In this document: piece by piece, positions 18,715 to 27,903 of the stretch
Numbering within the stretch: position 1 is the stretch's first letter
How the letters are laid out: every line of letters begins with the position of its first letter
Translations under genes and position numbers: made by a program
From: Cardinium endosymbiont cBtQ1 of Bemisia tabaci
Lineage (GTDB): Bacteria; Bacteroidota; Bacteroidia; Cytophagales; Amoebophilaceae
Direction: 5' to 3'
DNA length: 64,000 nucleotides
Assembly (NCBI RefSeq): GCF_000689375.1
Contig: NZ_CBQZ010000003.1
Location: 1 to 64,000, forward strand
The notes under the pieces: model-generated
What the model was told of the DNA's origin: nothing
The model's input: the letters and a program-made list of their open reading frames with translations, nothing else
The model's database searches: none

Positions 18715-19353
18715 TCATAGTTCTGTATTTAGGGTTAAATAGTTAGATACGCTCTCAGGAGTAGCCTGTATGGCCATACTACCTTTTGCCCAATTGGCTG
18801 GGCAAACTTCACCAAATTGAATCACATGCTGCCACATATCAATAATTCGTAGCATTTCATTGATATTTCTACCTAGTGGTAAATCATGGATGGATACGTA
18901 CCGTATAATACCTTCCTTATCAATTAAAAAAGTTCCCCGATAGGCTATAGGCGTACCTGTGAAAATCAGTTGATTATCTTCATTGTAGCTCCAGCTACCT
19001 CCTAATACACCGTAGTTAGAAGCAATGGTCTTACTCGTATCTGCAACCAATGGATAGGTTACGCCAGCAATACCTCCTTGTGTTTTAGGAGTTCGTAACC
19101 AAGCAGTATGTGTTTCTTCTGTGTCAGTAGAGCAACCTACCAGTGCTACATTCCGTTCTATAAATTGGGGTAAATGCTGTTGAAAGGACAATAATTCAGT
19201 TGGACAAACAAAAGTAAAATCTTTTGGATAAAAGAAAAAAAGCACTTCTTTTTTTCCTAAAAACTGCTCGAGTGAAAAGTTAGCTGTAACATTTTTACCA
19301 TCTATAACAGCAGACGCCTTAAAAGCAGGGGCCTTTTTTCCTAGTAAATGCAC
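18715..19353 (-). CDS. 2-Cys/1-Cys peroxiredoxin (AhpC/TSA, Prx6-like)
   Basis: A thiol peroxidase that reduces hydrogen peroxide and organic hydroperoxides. The 212-residue protein shows the peroxidatic motif FYPKDFTFVCPTELLSFQ (Cys near residue 50), the conserved Arg in YRGTFLIDKEGIIRY, and a second cysteine in FGEVCPANW near residue 185, compatible with a resolving cysteine. It lies 107 bp upstream of translocase copy 2 on the same strand; the ancestral pair was duplicated and the other peroxiredoxin decayed (16366-16767). The role is probably defence against host oxidative stress. Confidence 0.92.
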   Translation of the reverse strand: MHLLGKKAPAFKASAVIDGKNVTANFSLEQFLGKKEVLFFFYPKDFTFVCPTELLSFQQHLPQFIERNVALVGCSTDTEETHTAWLRTPKTQGGIAGVTYPLVADTSKTIASNYGVLGGSWSYNEDNQLIFTGTPIAYRGTFLIDKEGIIRYVSIHDLPLGRNINEMLRIIDMWQHVIQFGEVCPANWAKGSMAIQATPESVSNYLTLNTEL

Positions 19354-19623
19354 GATATATATAGTACTAATATGTAAAAATTATATTTAACCTTTTACGC
19401 TTTGTAAGCCTATCAATTTTTAGCAACCTATATAAGGCATAGGCTTACATTGCAAATTTATACTTTTTTTAATAAATAATCTTAATTGCGGCTAATAGAC
19501 ATCATGAATATTACATTTTATTGCTTAAAATCAAATCAATAAATTATTTTAAGTAAACCTTTACTTGGCTAGCTTTTTGTTAAAAAAAAGAACGTAGATG
19601 GTAAAAAAATGGCAAAAAATAGC

Positions 19624-19968
19624 CTAAAACGGTAGATCATCTTCTAAATCAGCAGGAGATAGATTAGATGCCGGAGCATCATTTGATTTATTGCCTTTTT
19701 CTAAACGCCATGCTTGTAAAGCGTTAAAATATTTTACAACGCCTTCGGGATTGGTCCATTTTCTGCCGCGTAGATTAAAATGAACGGTTATTTCTTCTTT
19801 CTCTGTAAATCCATCTAATAGATCACATTTGTCTTGAATCAATTCAAAGGAGATATATTCGGGATATTGTGGGTTTTCTATATATTCTACTACAAAGTTT
19901 CTTTTTTTAAATGATTCAGACACTTGCTGTGGTGGACCAATTTCAAATAATTTTCCAGTTATATGCAT
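19624..19968 (-). CDS. DUF3127-family protein with SSB-like acidic tail
   Basis: A protein of about 114 residues starting MHITGKLFEIGPPQQV; an upstream ATG at 19992 would add 8 residues (MFIKPINT), but the family start favours 19968. The region VVEYIENPQYPEYISFELIQDK and NLRGRKW fit DUF3127, a small OB-fold-like family restricted mostly to Bacteroidetes. The C-terminus ends SPADLEDDLPF, strikingly like the tip of single-stranded DNA-binding proteins (DDIPF), which docks repair proteins. Function unknown; a link to DNA metabolism is inference. Confidence 0.8.
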   Translation of the reverse strand: MHITGKLFEIGPPQQVSESFKKRNFVVEYIENPQYPEYISFELIQDKCDLLDGFTEKEEITVHFNLRGRKWTNPEGVVKYFNALQAWRLEKGNKSNDAPASNLSPADLEDDLPF

Positions 19969-20042
19969 GGTATTTATGGGTTTAATAAACAAAAATTAGT
20001 ACTTCTATCAATGCTGTATGGTGCATTCTACTTATGATTATG

Positions 20043-20888
20043 TTAATTATTTTTGGAATATACAAAAGCCACTAAAAATAATAGCCCTGCTATGGTCACC
20101 ATTGTAGGTGCCATAGCACTGTTCAACCAGAAACTGATATAATATCCACTGACAGAGGTTATTATAGCAAAGAGTATATTGTAAAATAACAAACGTTTAA
20201 GACATTTTGTAACCAAATACATGCTTGCAGCTGGAACAATTAAAAGCGCAACTACTAAAATAGCTCCTGCTACTTCAAATGTAGCAACAGTGGTCAATGA
20301 GGTGATACCCATTAAACAATAGTGCCAACGGGTCGTGTGGATCCCAATGCTTTGCGCAAATTGTGGATCAAAGGTACTTACAAATAAGTACTTATAACCA
20401 ATGATAAGAAAAGTTAAATTGACTAGTAATGCTGTTAATAAGACGTAAAATGGTTTAGGTCCTAAATGTATACCACTACTGGTACGCCAGATATCTAGCG
20501 ATACTGTTGCCAGTTCTCCATACAGACTGCATTCTGGGTCCAAGTCTATTTTTCTACTAAAAAAAGAGATTAAAACAACACCTAAAGCAAAAAGAAAGGT
20601 AAAGTTAATCCCTATAGCAGCATCTGCCTGTATATTTATTTTTTTTTCTAAAAATGCTATAAGAAAGGTAACCAGGATGCCCGTTATACCGGCTCCAGCA
20701 ATCAGTATAGGGGAGTTTTTAGATCCAGTGAGTAGAAGTGCCAATACGATTCCTGGTAGGGTTGAATGGGCAATCGCGTCTCCCATCATGGCTATTTTTC
20801 TTAAAACCAAATAGCTGCCTACTAAGGCACAATTTATACTGGCTAACGCAGCAATCATAATGGTCCAGAGTACATCCATAGTCAACAT
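20043..20888 (-). CDS. Zinc/manganese ABC transporter permease (ABC-3 family)
   Basis: A 281-residue integral membrane protein with about eight hydrophobic segments. It carries the family hallmarks SINCALVGSYLVLRKIAMMGDAIAHSTLPGI (split here only by normal spacing) and the C-terminal TTVATFEVAGAILVVALLIVP, typical of ZnuB/MntB-type permeases. It would form the channel of a Zn or Mn importer; the ATPase and binding protein are not adjacent. The start overlaps the hisS stop by 7 bp (ATGTTGA); an in-frame ATG 9 bp further on is an alternative. Probably cotranscribed with hisS. Confidence 0.88.
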   Translation of the reverse strand: MLTMDVLWTIMIAALASINCALVGSYLVLRKIAMMGDAIAHSTLPGIVLALLLTGSKNSPILIAGAGITGILVTFLIAFLEKKINIQADAAIGINFTFLFALGVVLISFFSRKIDLDPECSLYGELATVSLDIWRTSSGIHLGPKPFYVLLTALLVNLTFLIIGYKYLFVSTFDPQFAQSIGIHTTRWHYCLMGITSLTTVATFEVAGAILVVALLIVPAASMYLVTKCLKRLLFYNILFAIITSVSGYYISFWLNSAMAPTMVTIAGLLFLVAFVYSKNN

Positions 20889-22255
20889 GTTGCTACTAAA
20901 GCGGCTCTTAATGCGTCACAAAGCTCAGACCAACTATACCTATTTTGTACGCCTGTTTGCATATTTTTTAGTATATAATAATGGTTAACAGATGTAGATT
21001 TTTCTGATATAACCACAAAAGGGATATTTTTTTTATGGGCATAGGTCAATTGTTTTTTAATTTTTACTTGTTGAGGATATAGCTCTGACTTAAATCCATG
21101 CACACGCAATTGACGCAATAGATGAAGCAGTTGTGTGGCTCGATTTTCTTCCATGTTGGTTAACAATACCTCCGTATTATAAGTAGGAATGCTTTGAAAA
21201 AGATCTTGTCCTTCCATAACATCATAAAGCCTATCTATGCCAAAGGAAAATCCTACTCCAACCAATCCAGTCGCCCCGAATAGATTGCCAAGGTTGGCAT
21301 ATCTACCTCCTCCACCTAGGCTTCCTACAAGGCTATTTGCTATAGTTAATTCCATAACGAGGCCGGTGTAATAGTTCAATCCTCTAGCTAGAGTCGGTTC
21401 AATAGCGCAAACCTGATCTGGCAGACCAAGCGTATGGGTCTGTGCTAGTATATCGGTGAATGTTTTAATCGCCTTGGATCCTTGGTCGGTGTGGCCAATA
21501 GCAGCCTGCAATTGGATCAACCGTTCGGCATTGCTCCCTTTAAAGTTTTGTAATAAAGAAAGTGATGCAATGGTTGTGTCATTAAAATTTGCTTCTTGCA
21601 ATGCAGTTAATACTTGTTGAAAACCAATTTTTTCTAACTTATCTACAATGGTGCAAAATAGGGTTTCTTTTTCTGGATCAGTAATAGCGGATAGTACAGC
21701 TCTATGGTTGATTTTAATGCAAAAATTTTGCAGACCCAATTGGACACCTATATCATAGATTAGTTTTAAAATCTCCGCTTCACACAATAAAGAGGGACTG
21801 CCAATAATATCGGCATCACACTGTAAGAACTCTCTATAACGGCCTTTTTGCGGTCTGTCTGCCCGCCATACTGGCTGTACTTGGTAGCGCCTAAAAGGGA
21901 AGCATATTTGATGCTGGTGGGCTGCTACATAACGCATCAAAGGAACGGTTAAATCATACCGGAGCCCTTTATCGCTGATTAACGCTTTTAATTTTCCATA
22001 TTCTGTAGGGCTTATGGCTTCAGCCATTCCTCCTAAGAAATTACCAGATTTAAGGACATTAAAGATCAATTGCTCTCCTTCTTGACCATATTTTCCTGTA
22101 AGGGTAGCGCGGGTTTCCAAAGCAGGCGTCTCGAGCGGTTCAAATCCATACAAAGCATAAATAGACCGAATGATAGAAAGAATATAATTGCGACGATACA
22201 GCTGAAGAGGGCTGTAGTCGCGCATACCTTTTACAAGACAGGGTAATATAGCCAT
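20882..22255 (-). CDS. hisS: Histidyl-tRNA synthetase
   Basis: A class II synthetase charging tRNA-His. The 457-residue protein has KGMRDYSPLQLYRRN at the start, motif 2 region PVWRADRPQKGRYREFLQ, the histidine-binding motifs RGLNYYTGLVMEL and GGGGRYANLGNLFG, and motif 3 GVGFSFGIDRLYDV. The C-terminal anticodon-binding domain follows (EVLLTNMEENRATQLLHLL). Length is normal. It precedes and overlaps the metal permease gene. Confidence 0.96.
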   Translation of the reverse strand: MAILPCLVKGMRDYSPLQLYRRNYILSIIRSIYALYGFEPLETPALETRATLTGKYGQEGEQLIFNVLKSGNFLGGMAEAISPTEYGKLKALISDKGLRYDLTVPLMRYVAAHQHQICFPFRRYQVQPVWRADRPQKGRYREFLQCDADIIGSPSLLCEAEILKLIYDIGVQLGLQNFCIKINHRAVLSAITDPEKETLFCTIVDKLEKIGFQQVLTALQEANFNDTTIASLSLLQNFKGSNAERLIQLQAAIGHTDQGSKAIKTFTDILAQTHTLGLPDQVCAIEPTLARGLNYYTGLVMELTIANSLVGSLGGGGRYANLGNLFGATGLVGVGFSFGIDRLYDVMEGQDLFQSIPTYNTEVLLTNMEENRATQLLHLLRQLRVHGFKSELYPQQVKIKKQLTYAHKKNIPFVVISEKSTSVNHYYILKNMQTGVQNRYSWSELCDALRAALVATC

Positions 22256-22469
22256 CTATTTTTTTGCCAACGGGTGAACAATGTATTTCCAAATTATAAA
22301 AAGATGGCCCAGCATAATGCATAAGCCCATAACTGTTGCTTCCCTTTTATAGAAGTTTTAATAGCATAGATAACCTAAAGAATTGAAACTATGACAAGTA
22401 CTAAGTTACATGATGATTAGATTATTCACAACAGTTTATAGAGCTCTCTCGCATTTGTTTAAAAAAGAT

Positions 22470-22594
22470 TGTCTTACCCAGTATATGGACAACTTACTAT
22501 ATCCAATGAATTAAAGCAGCAAAGTATACTTGTCTCTCCTGGAGGAGTAAGATCTATCTGGTTACATAACGACGATGAACTATTTAGTTGTTAA
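22470..22594 (+). pseudogene. IS481-like transposase fragment
   Basis: One frame reads YPVYGQLTISNELKQQ then SILVSPGGVRSIWLH and stops at 22594. The YGQ.R.SNEL.K.G..VSP.GVRSIW.RH pattern is typical of the N-terminal HTH region of IS481-family transposases. There is no start and no catalytic domain. Confidence 0.55.
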
Positions 22595-22598
22595 GATG

Positions 22599-22670
22599 AA
22601 AAGAGCTAAGGACTGAACCTTTCGGAAAGTATCTAGTACTAATCACGTTGCCCACTTTTCCAGCTCTTTT
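22599..22670. other. Inverted repeat, possible structured RNA or IS relic
   Basis: Arms aaaagagct (22599-22607) and agctctttt (22662-22670) are perfect inverted repeats enclosing 54 bp with a smaller hairpin (ctttcggaaag). No known RNA family (SRP, 6S, tmRNA, RNase P) was recognised. Confidence 0.3.
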
Positions 22671-22765
22671 GAGATAAAAAATCGTATAATTGTATAATAC
22701 AAACGTACGACCACAAAAACTACAAAAAATAACACCTGAAACTTATCAAAAATTACAATAACTAT

Positions 22766-23042
22766 CTATAGAAACGGTCTCAAAATATTATTAATCAATA
22801 GAAAATAATTAAATAAGCAAATATTTTCTGATGCGGAATGTGAGTACATCATCCCATCGAAGTCTCTATAGCCTAATGGAAAGCGGTATTTCATGTACAC
22901 GAATAACAAAATCACTGCCGATGATGAACAAAATCCTTTAAAATCGGACAATAAGATGGGACTATATAGAAAACATATCTACTAAGGGTTTAAACGAAAA
23001 GCTTAATTTAACCGTTTTTTAAAACAAATGCGACAGAACCAT
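22766..23042 (-). mobile_element. IS6-family element, 5' remnant
   Basis: The outer end (read on the minus strand) is ggttctgtcgcatttgttt at 23042. A frame from 22951 reads MSDFKGFCSSSAVILLFVYM then KYRFPLGYRDFDGMMYS. The phrase KYRFPL.YRD.EEMM is the conserved N-terminal region of IS6-family transposases. Homology ends about 40 codons in. The same end sequence recurs at 57614-57692. Confidence 0.7.
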
Positions 23043-23186
23043 AATTAGTAGCCAGCTATGGAGTCATGTTGTACTGGTTCAATATGGTCCAGCTATTGAC
23101 ACCTCTATCACTCCTACTCCTAAACGTACCAAAGGTAACAAAGCTCTGTTCCATTTGGAAAATAGCGCATATTTTCTAAATTGGAG

Positions 23187-23333
23187 ATGCCCCTATTTGG
23201 TAAAACTACGTTGGATGTTTCTGTGGCTTTATATAGCCCAGCCTATACGCTTGACTTATTGGTAGAAAACTTACATCCTTTTCCATATAGTGCTCAATAT
23301 CATTTACTTAGCAAAGCAGTAATTTTTGAATAA
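23187..23333 (+). pseudogene. Possible fragment of an unrecognised protein gene
   Basis: A 48-codon frame (MPLFGKTTLDVSVALYSPAY, LDLLVENLHPFPYSAQYHLL) has a protein-like composition. A second frame just upstream (VVLVQYGPAIDTSITPTPKR) may be the earlier part of the same broken gene. No family recognised. Confidence 0.25.
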
Positions 23334-23404
23334 AAGAGATTACTGCTAGTGGAGTGGATGCGCTAATTGTTTATATAAACATAAATACATCAAACATAAT
23401 TTAT

Positions 23405-24721
23405 ATGAAAAAAATAAACGGGAAAATAGGGCTATGTATTGGCCTTTTAAGTTTAAGCACTTTATCATCTTGTATAGACACTAAGCAAGCGATGCATAAA
23501 AGACCTACCTTAGGTAATGTAAAAAGGAGCTATAATAGGAACCAGAAAAAAGTCATCGGTACCTGCTTGGCCGGATTATTGGTCGGATCAGCAATTTCTG
23601 GAGGTATACTATATCGGAACAGGTCCTCAGAATCAGATATTATACCCGGGGAAAATGGGACCAACGTTACACCTACACCTCCATATATACCACCCACAAC
23701 ACCTCTGCCGGGTAGTGCCAATGTTACCTGTCCAATATCAAAGATACAAAATCCCCATCCAGAAACATGTGATAACGCTAATCCAGATTATATTAGATGC
23801 TTAATAGAAAATGGAGGGAATCTGAATCTGACAGATGCTGCTGGCCAGACGCTTTTAATGCGTGAAGTAATAAAATCTAACATAAATAATACCCGGTTAT
23901 TACTAAACTGTGGTGCAAATTTAGAAATACAAAACCATGAAGCAAAAAATAAGACTGCTTTGATGTATGCAGCCATATATAATGATGTAGATTGTGCGAA
24001 ATTATTACTAGCAAAAGGTGCAAAACGAGAAACAATAGACAGTGAGGGGGACACTGCTTTAGCATATGCAGCTATATACAATGCGGTTAACACGGGCAAA
24101 TTATTGCTAGAGAGAGGAGCAAACCTAGAAGCAGCAAATTATAAACAAAAAACTGCTTTGATGCATGCAGTAGCACACAATCGCGAAAATATTGTGGAAT
24201 TGTTTATAAACCGAAACGTAAAACTAGATAGACAAGATTTTGAAGGAGACACTGCTTTGATCTATGCAACAAAATATCACAAGACAGATATAGCCAAGCT
24301 ATTGATAGAGAGCAAAGCAGATCTAAATATAAAGAATAACGGAGGAGAAACTGCTTTGATCTGTGCAATAGGATATGACAATACAGGTGTAGCCAAGCTA
24401 TTGATAGAGAGCAAAGCAGATCTAAATATAAAGAATAACGGAGGAGAAACTGCTTTGATCTGTGCAATAGGATATGACAATACAGGTGTAGCCGAATTAT
24501 TGATAAATAGCAAGGCAGATTTGAATATAAAGGATAACCGAGGGAAAACTCCTTTGATACGTTCAGTGATAACTGGTAATATAAATATTATCAAGCTATT
24601 GATAGAAAAAAAAGCAGATCTGAATATAAAAGATGATTCTAAAATGACTGCTTTGGACCATGCGAAAAAATATAATCACGTAGAGATTATAAAGTTATTG
24701 GAAGCAGCGTCTAATATTTAA
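23405..24721 (+). CDS. Ankyrin-repeat lipoprotein
   Basis: A 438-residue protein if the start is the ATG at 23405 (MKKINGKIGLCIGLLSLSTL), which places a lipoprotein signal with LSSC (Cys near residue 23) at the N-terminus; an ATG at 23354 would add 17 residues and spoil the signal. Family motif TLGNVKRSYNRNQKK, a second hydrophobic segment (VIGTCLAGLLVGSAISGGIL) and a Thr/Pro-rich linker follow. About nine ankyrin repeats then run from residue 130 to the end (for example GETALICAIGYDNTGVAKLL). Two repeats are exact 99-bp copies (24293-24490). Probably a surface or secreted host-interaction protein. Confidence 0.88.
   Translation: MKKINGKIGLCIGLLSLSTLSSCIDTKQAMHKRPTLGNVKRSYNRNQKKVIGTCLAGLLVGSAISGGILYRNRSSESDIIPGENGTNVTPTPPYIPPTTPLPGSANVTCPISKIQNPHPETCDNANPDYIRCLIENGGNLNLTDAAGQTLLMREVIKSNINNTRLLLNCGANLEIQNHEAKNKTALMYAAIYNDVDCAKLLLAKGAKRETIDSEGDTALAYAAIYNAVNTGKLLLERGANLEAANYKQKTALMHAVAHNRENIVELFINRNVKLDRQDFEGDTALIYATKYHKTDIAKLLIESKADLNIKNNGGETALICAIGYDNTGVAKLLIESKADLNIKNNGGETALICAIGYDNTGVAELLINSKADLNIKDNRGKTPLIRSVITGNINIIKLLIEKKADLNIKDDSKMTALDHAKKYNHVEIIKLLEAASNI
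24293..24490 (+). repeat. Perfect 99-bp tandem duplication of one ankyrin repeat
   Basis: Positions 24293-24391 and 24392-24490 are identical 99-bp units, each coding one 33-residue ankyrin repeat (AKLLIESKADLNIKNNGGET...). A third, diverged unit follows. Identity at synonymous sites shows that the duplication is recent. Confidence 0.95.
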
Positions 24722-24794
24722 GTTGTGTGATTTGTAGAGGTGTATTACACCTCTCTTGTCTGATTCAATTTAAACCTGGCAAGTATGTAGTAGT

Positions 24795-27656
24795 ATGGCA
24801 GATAAAATGGATATCCCAAAGACCGATTACGCCACGCAACCGCGTTATGGTTTTAATTATATAGAAGTGCTGGGTGCAAGGACCCACAATTTAAAAAATA
24901 TTGACATTACTTTTCCACGCAATCAATTGGTCATCATTACAGGTGTAAGTGGTAGTGGAAAATCTTCTTTGGCTTTTGATACCATTAATGCAGAAGGTCA
25001 AAGACGATATAGGGAAAGTTTTAGTGCCTATGCACGGGGGTTTTTAGGTAGCTTAACCAGGCCGGAAGTAGATAAAATAAATGGACTCAGTCCAGTTATT
25101 GCCATTGAACAGAAAACAACCCATCGGAATCCCCGCTCTACGGTAGGAACTACTACAGAAATTTATGACTTTATCCGTTTGCTCTTTGCACGTGTAGCCG
25201 ATGGCTATGCCTATACGACAGGTAACAAAATGGTCACCCAAGATGAGGCGCAAATCCTTGCCCATTTATTGCGCACTTTTGCTGGTCAAAAGGTTACCTT
25301 AATGGCTCCTCTCGTTAAAGGAAGAAAAGGCCATCATGAAACACTTTTAAAACGTTTTATTAAGCTGGGTTTTAATAAAATTAGGGTGAATGGTGCAATC
25401 ATTGAGTTGACGGATCGTCTACAACTAGCCCGTCATAAAAAACATGATATTGCCTTGATTATAGATCATATGCGCATAGATCTAAAAATATTGGATCGCA
25501 TCAAAAATGGATTGGAATTGGCCCTACAACATGGCAAAGGGACATTATTAGTCGTAGATAGTGAGCAAAAAGATTACCATTTTTCTACCTACTTAGTAGA
25601 TGAAGAAACAGGACTTGCCTATGGTCCACCAGAACCTAGCCTTTTTTCTTTTAATACACCTTATGGAGCATGTCCTACTTGCGAGGGATTGGGTGAAACT
25701 ACCCAAATAGATATAGATAAGCTTATTCCAGATAAAAGCTTAAGCATTCAAAATGGCGCTATTCTACCTTTAGGTCCTTATAAAACGTCACTTTTATTTA
25801 AAAAAATAGCTGCTTTACTAAAGTTTTTTCAATGTCAAATAACCGATCCGGTTGAAGTACTTCCTACGGCTGTATTAAATTTGTTGTTGTTTGGCAACGT
25901 TACAACATATCGTTCTGCGGTGGTTGCAAATTGCGTCGAACCTTTTGAAGGCATTGTTACTACACTCATCAGACAACAAGAACGAGAAACGGCTATACAG
26001 CATGGTAATTCAGAAGAAGGATTGATCTATAGTGTTATATGTCCAGATTGCAAAGGGACTAGATTAAACCCAACCGCTCGGTCTTTTAAAATTAAAGACA
26101 AAAGTATTGCTGATTTGGTTTCTATGGATCTAGATACACTCAAAGAATGGTTTGCTTCCTTATCCACTGCATTGACCTACAAACAGCAAATCATTGGAAA
26201 TGAGATTATAAAAGAAATTACCAAGCGGTTGCAGTTTTTAATAGATGTGGGAGTACATTACTTACATCTTAATAGAAGTTTAAGTACCTTATCAGGAGGG
26301 GAAGCACAACGGATTAGGCTGGCCACCCAAATAGGTACCCAACTATTAGGGGTTCTTTATATCCTTGATGAACCAAGTATTGGCCTACATCAACGGGACA
26401 ATGGACGGCTTATTCATGCTCTAAAAAGGCTTAGGGATATAGGAAATACCATATTGGTAGTAGAGCATGATAAGGACATCATGTTGGCAGCAGATTATTT
26501 GATTGAAATAGGGCCCCGGGCAGGTATTTGTGGGGGTAAAATAGTCGCAGCAGGTCCCTTAGGGTCGTTCCTAGCACAGCCTAGCGCTACAGCTGAATTT
26601 TTAACCAACAAAAGACGCTTTCTCTTTTCATCCGATCGCAAACAAGGCAATGGTAAAACCTTAACCATTACAGGATGCAGTGGGAATAATTTAAAAAATG
26701 TAACCTTAACCATTCCACTGGGTCTAATGATTTGCGTAACAGGGGTATCAGGGAGTGGAAAGTCTTCATTGATTCGAAAAACCCTTTTGCCTATTCTTAA
26801 AAAACAGCTTTACAATAGTCAGGTTATACCGTTCCCCTACATAAAAGCGACTGGATTGATCCATATTAATAAAGTAATAGAGGTCAATCAGTCACCTATA
26901 GGTAGAACACCCCGTTCTAATCCTAGTACCTATACCGGTATGTTTGTAGATATCCGCAACTTTTTTGCGGTTCTCCCAGAAGCTAAAATAAGAGGTTATA
27001 AGCCAAGTAGATTTTCTTTTAATCTAAAAGAAGGCCGCTGCAGCACTTGTGAAGGCGCTGGTATCCAACGTATAGAAATGGGCTTTCTTCCAGAGGTATA
27101 CGTAACCTGTGACAGCTGTAAAGGCAAGCGATACAATCGTGAAACATTAGAAATACAATATAAAAGTAAATCTATTGCCGATGTTTTGGATATGACGGTA
27201 TCGAATGCCATTCCTTTTTTTGAATGCCATCCCTCTATACTGGTTAAGCTGCGCACCCTAGAAGCAGTAGGGCTTGGCTACATTACCTTGGGACAACATG
27301 CTACTACCTTATCAGGAGGAGAAGCGCAACGGGTGAAATTGGCCACCGAATTGGCCAAAAAAAGTACAGGAGATACCCTATATATTTTAGATGAACCCAG
27401 TACCGGGCTCCATTTTCAAGATATTTTAGCCCTATTGTCTGTATTAAAAAAATTAGTAAACCAAGGGAACACGGTGCTAATTATAGAACATAATATAGAT
27501 ATGATAAAGGTAGCAGATTATGTAATTGATATGGGACCCGATGGTGGACGAGATGGAGGATATCTAGTCGCAGAAGGTACCCCAGAAGCAGTTGCTAGGG
27601 TACCCGAGAGCCATACCGGTTGTTTTTTAAAAAAAGAGTTGGGGTTATCTGCTTAA
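24795..27656 (+). CDS. uvrA: Excinuclease ABC subunit A
   Basis: UvrA is the damage-recognition ATPase of nucleotide excision repair. The 953-residue protein carries two ABC modules: Walker A GVSGSGKSSLAFDT (near residue 50) and GVSGSGKSSLIRKT (near 650), and signatures LSGGEAQRIRLATQIG and LSGGEAQRVKLATELA. Zinc-binding clusters are CPTCEGLG/CPDCKGTR in the first half and CSTCEGAG/CDSCKGKR in the second. The start could be ATG 24795 or 24807 (MDIPKTDY). All expected motifs are present and it appears intact. Confidence 0.97.
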   Translation: MADKMDIPKTDYATQPRYGFNYIEVLGARTHNLKNIDITFPRNQLVIITGVSGSGKSSLAFDTINAEGQRRYRESFSAYARGFLGSLTRPEVDKINGLSPVIAIEQKTTHRNPRSTVGTTTEIYDFIRLLFARVADGYAYTTGNKMVTQDEAQILAHLLRTFAGQKVTLMAPLVKGRKGHHETLLKRFIKLGFNKIRVNGAIIELTDRLQLARHKKHDIALIIDHMRIDLKILDRIKNGLELALQHGKGTLLVVDSEQKDYHFSTYLVDEETGLAYGPPEPSLFSFNTPYGACPTCEGLGETTQIDIDKLIPDKSLSIQNGAILPLGPYKTSLLFKKIAALLKFFQCQITDPVEVLPTAVLNLLLFGNVTTYRSAVVANCVEPFEGIVTTLIRQQERETAIQHGNSEEGLIYSVICPDCKGTRLNPTARSFKIKDKSIADLVSMDLDTLKEWFASLSTALTYKQQIIGNEIIKEITKRLQFLIDVGVHYLHLNRSLSTLSGGEAQRIRLATQIGTQLLGVLYILDEPSIGLHQRDNGRLIHALKRLRDIGNTILVVEHDKDIMLAADYLIEIGPRAGICGGKIVAAGPLGSFLAQPSATAEFLTNKRRFLFSSDRKQGNGKTLTITGCSGNNLKNVTLTIPLGLMICVTGVSGSGKSSLIRKTLLPILKKQLYNSQVIPFPYIKATGLIHINKVIEVNQSPIGRTPRSNPSTYTGMFVDIRNFFAVLPEAKIRGYKPSRFSFNLKEGRCSTCEGAGIQRIEMGFLPEVYVTCDSCKGKRYNRETLEIQYKSKSIADVLDMTVSNAIPFFECHPSILVKLRTLEAVGLGYITLGQHATTLSGGEAQRVKLATELAKKSTGDTLYILDEPSTGLHFQDILALLSVLKKLVNQGNTVLIIEHNIDMIKVADYVIDMGPDGGRDGGYLVAEGTPEAVARVPESHTGCFLKKELGLSA

Positions 27657-27903
27657 AACAGCCTATTCATTAGATCACACCAAACTGCGGGATATTTTGG
27701 TCATAAGAAGCCATACGTATTATCATGTCTGGTCTGTTTGCTTGCTACCTTTTTAAGACGTAAATTTACGGTTAAATTTTATCTTTTTTATGTGTAGTAG
27801 CATCCAATCTTCATCCAATCGTATCGCTTTGCATAGGTTACCTTAATTTAGGTTCAGCTTTTTTGTAGGGTTTTTCAACCATTATTTGTAAACTTTTTGC
27901 TAC

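Larger units (their letters stand above)
22256..23404. other. Gene-poor region with transposase fragments
   Basis: About 1.15 kb between hisS and the ankyrin gene without an intact gene. It holds an IS481-like fragment (22470-22594), a 9-bp inverted repeat with structured interior (22599-22670), an IS6-family fragment (22766-23042), and a possible unrecognised gene remnant (about 23060-23333). The region looks like accumulated IS debris. Confidence 0.7.

Noticed and set aside
22422-22430. TTATTCACA, a DnaA-box-like 9-mer
   Set aside because: A single match; another occurs within secDF near 62790. No cluster or AT-rich unwinding element with dnaA nearby, so no origin is called here.
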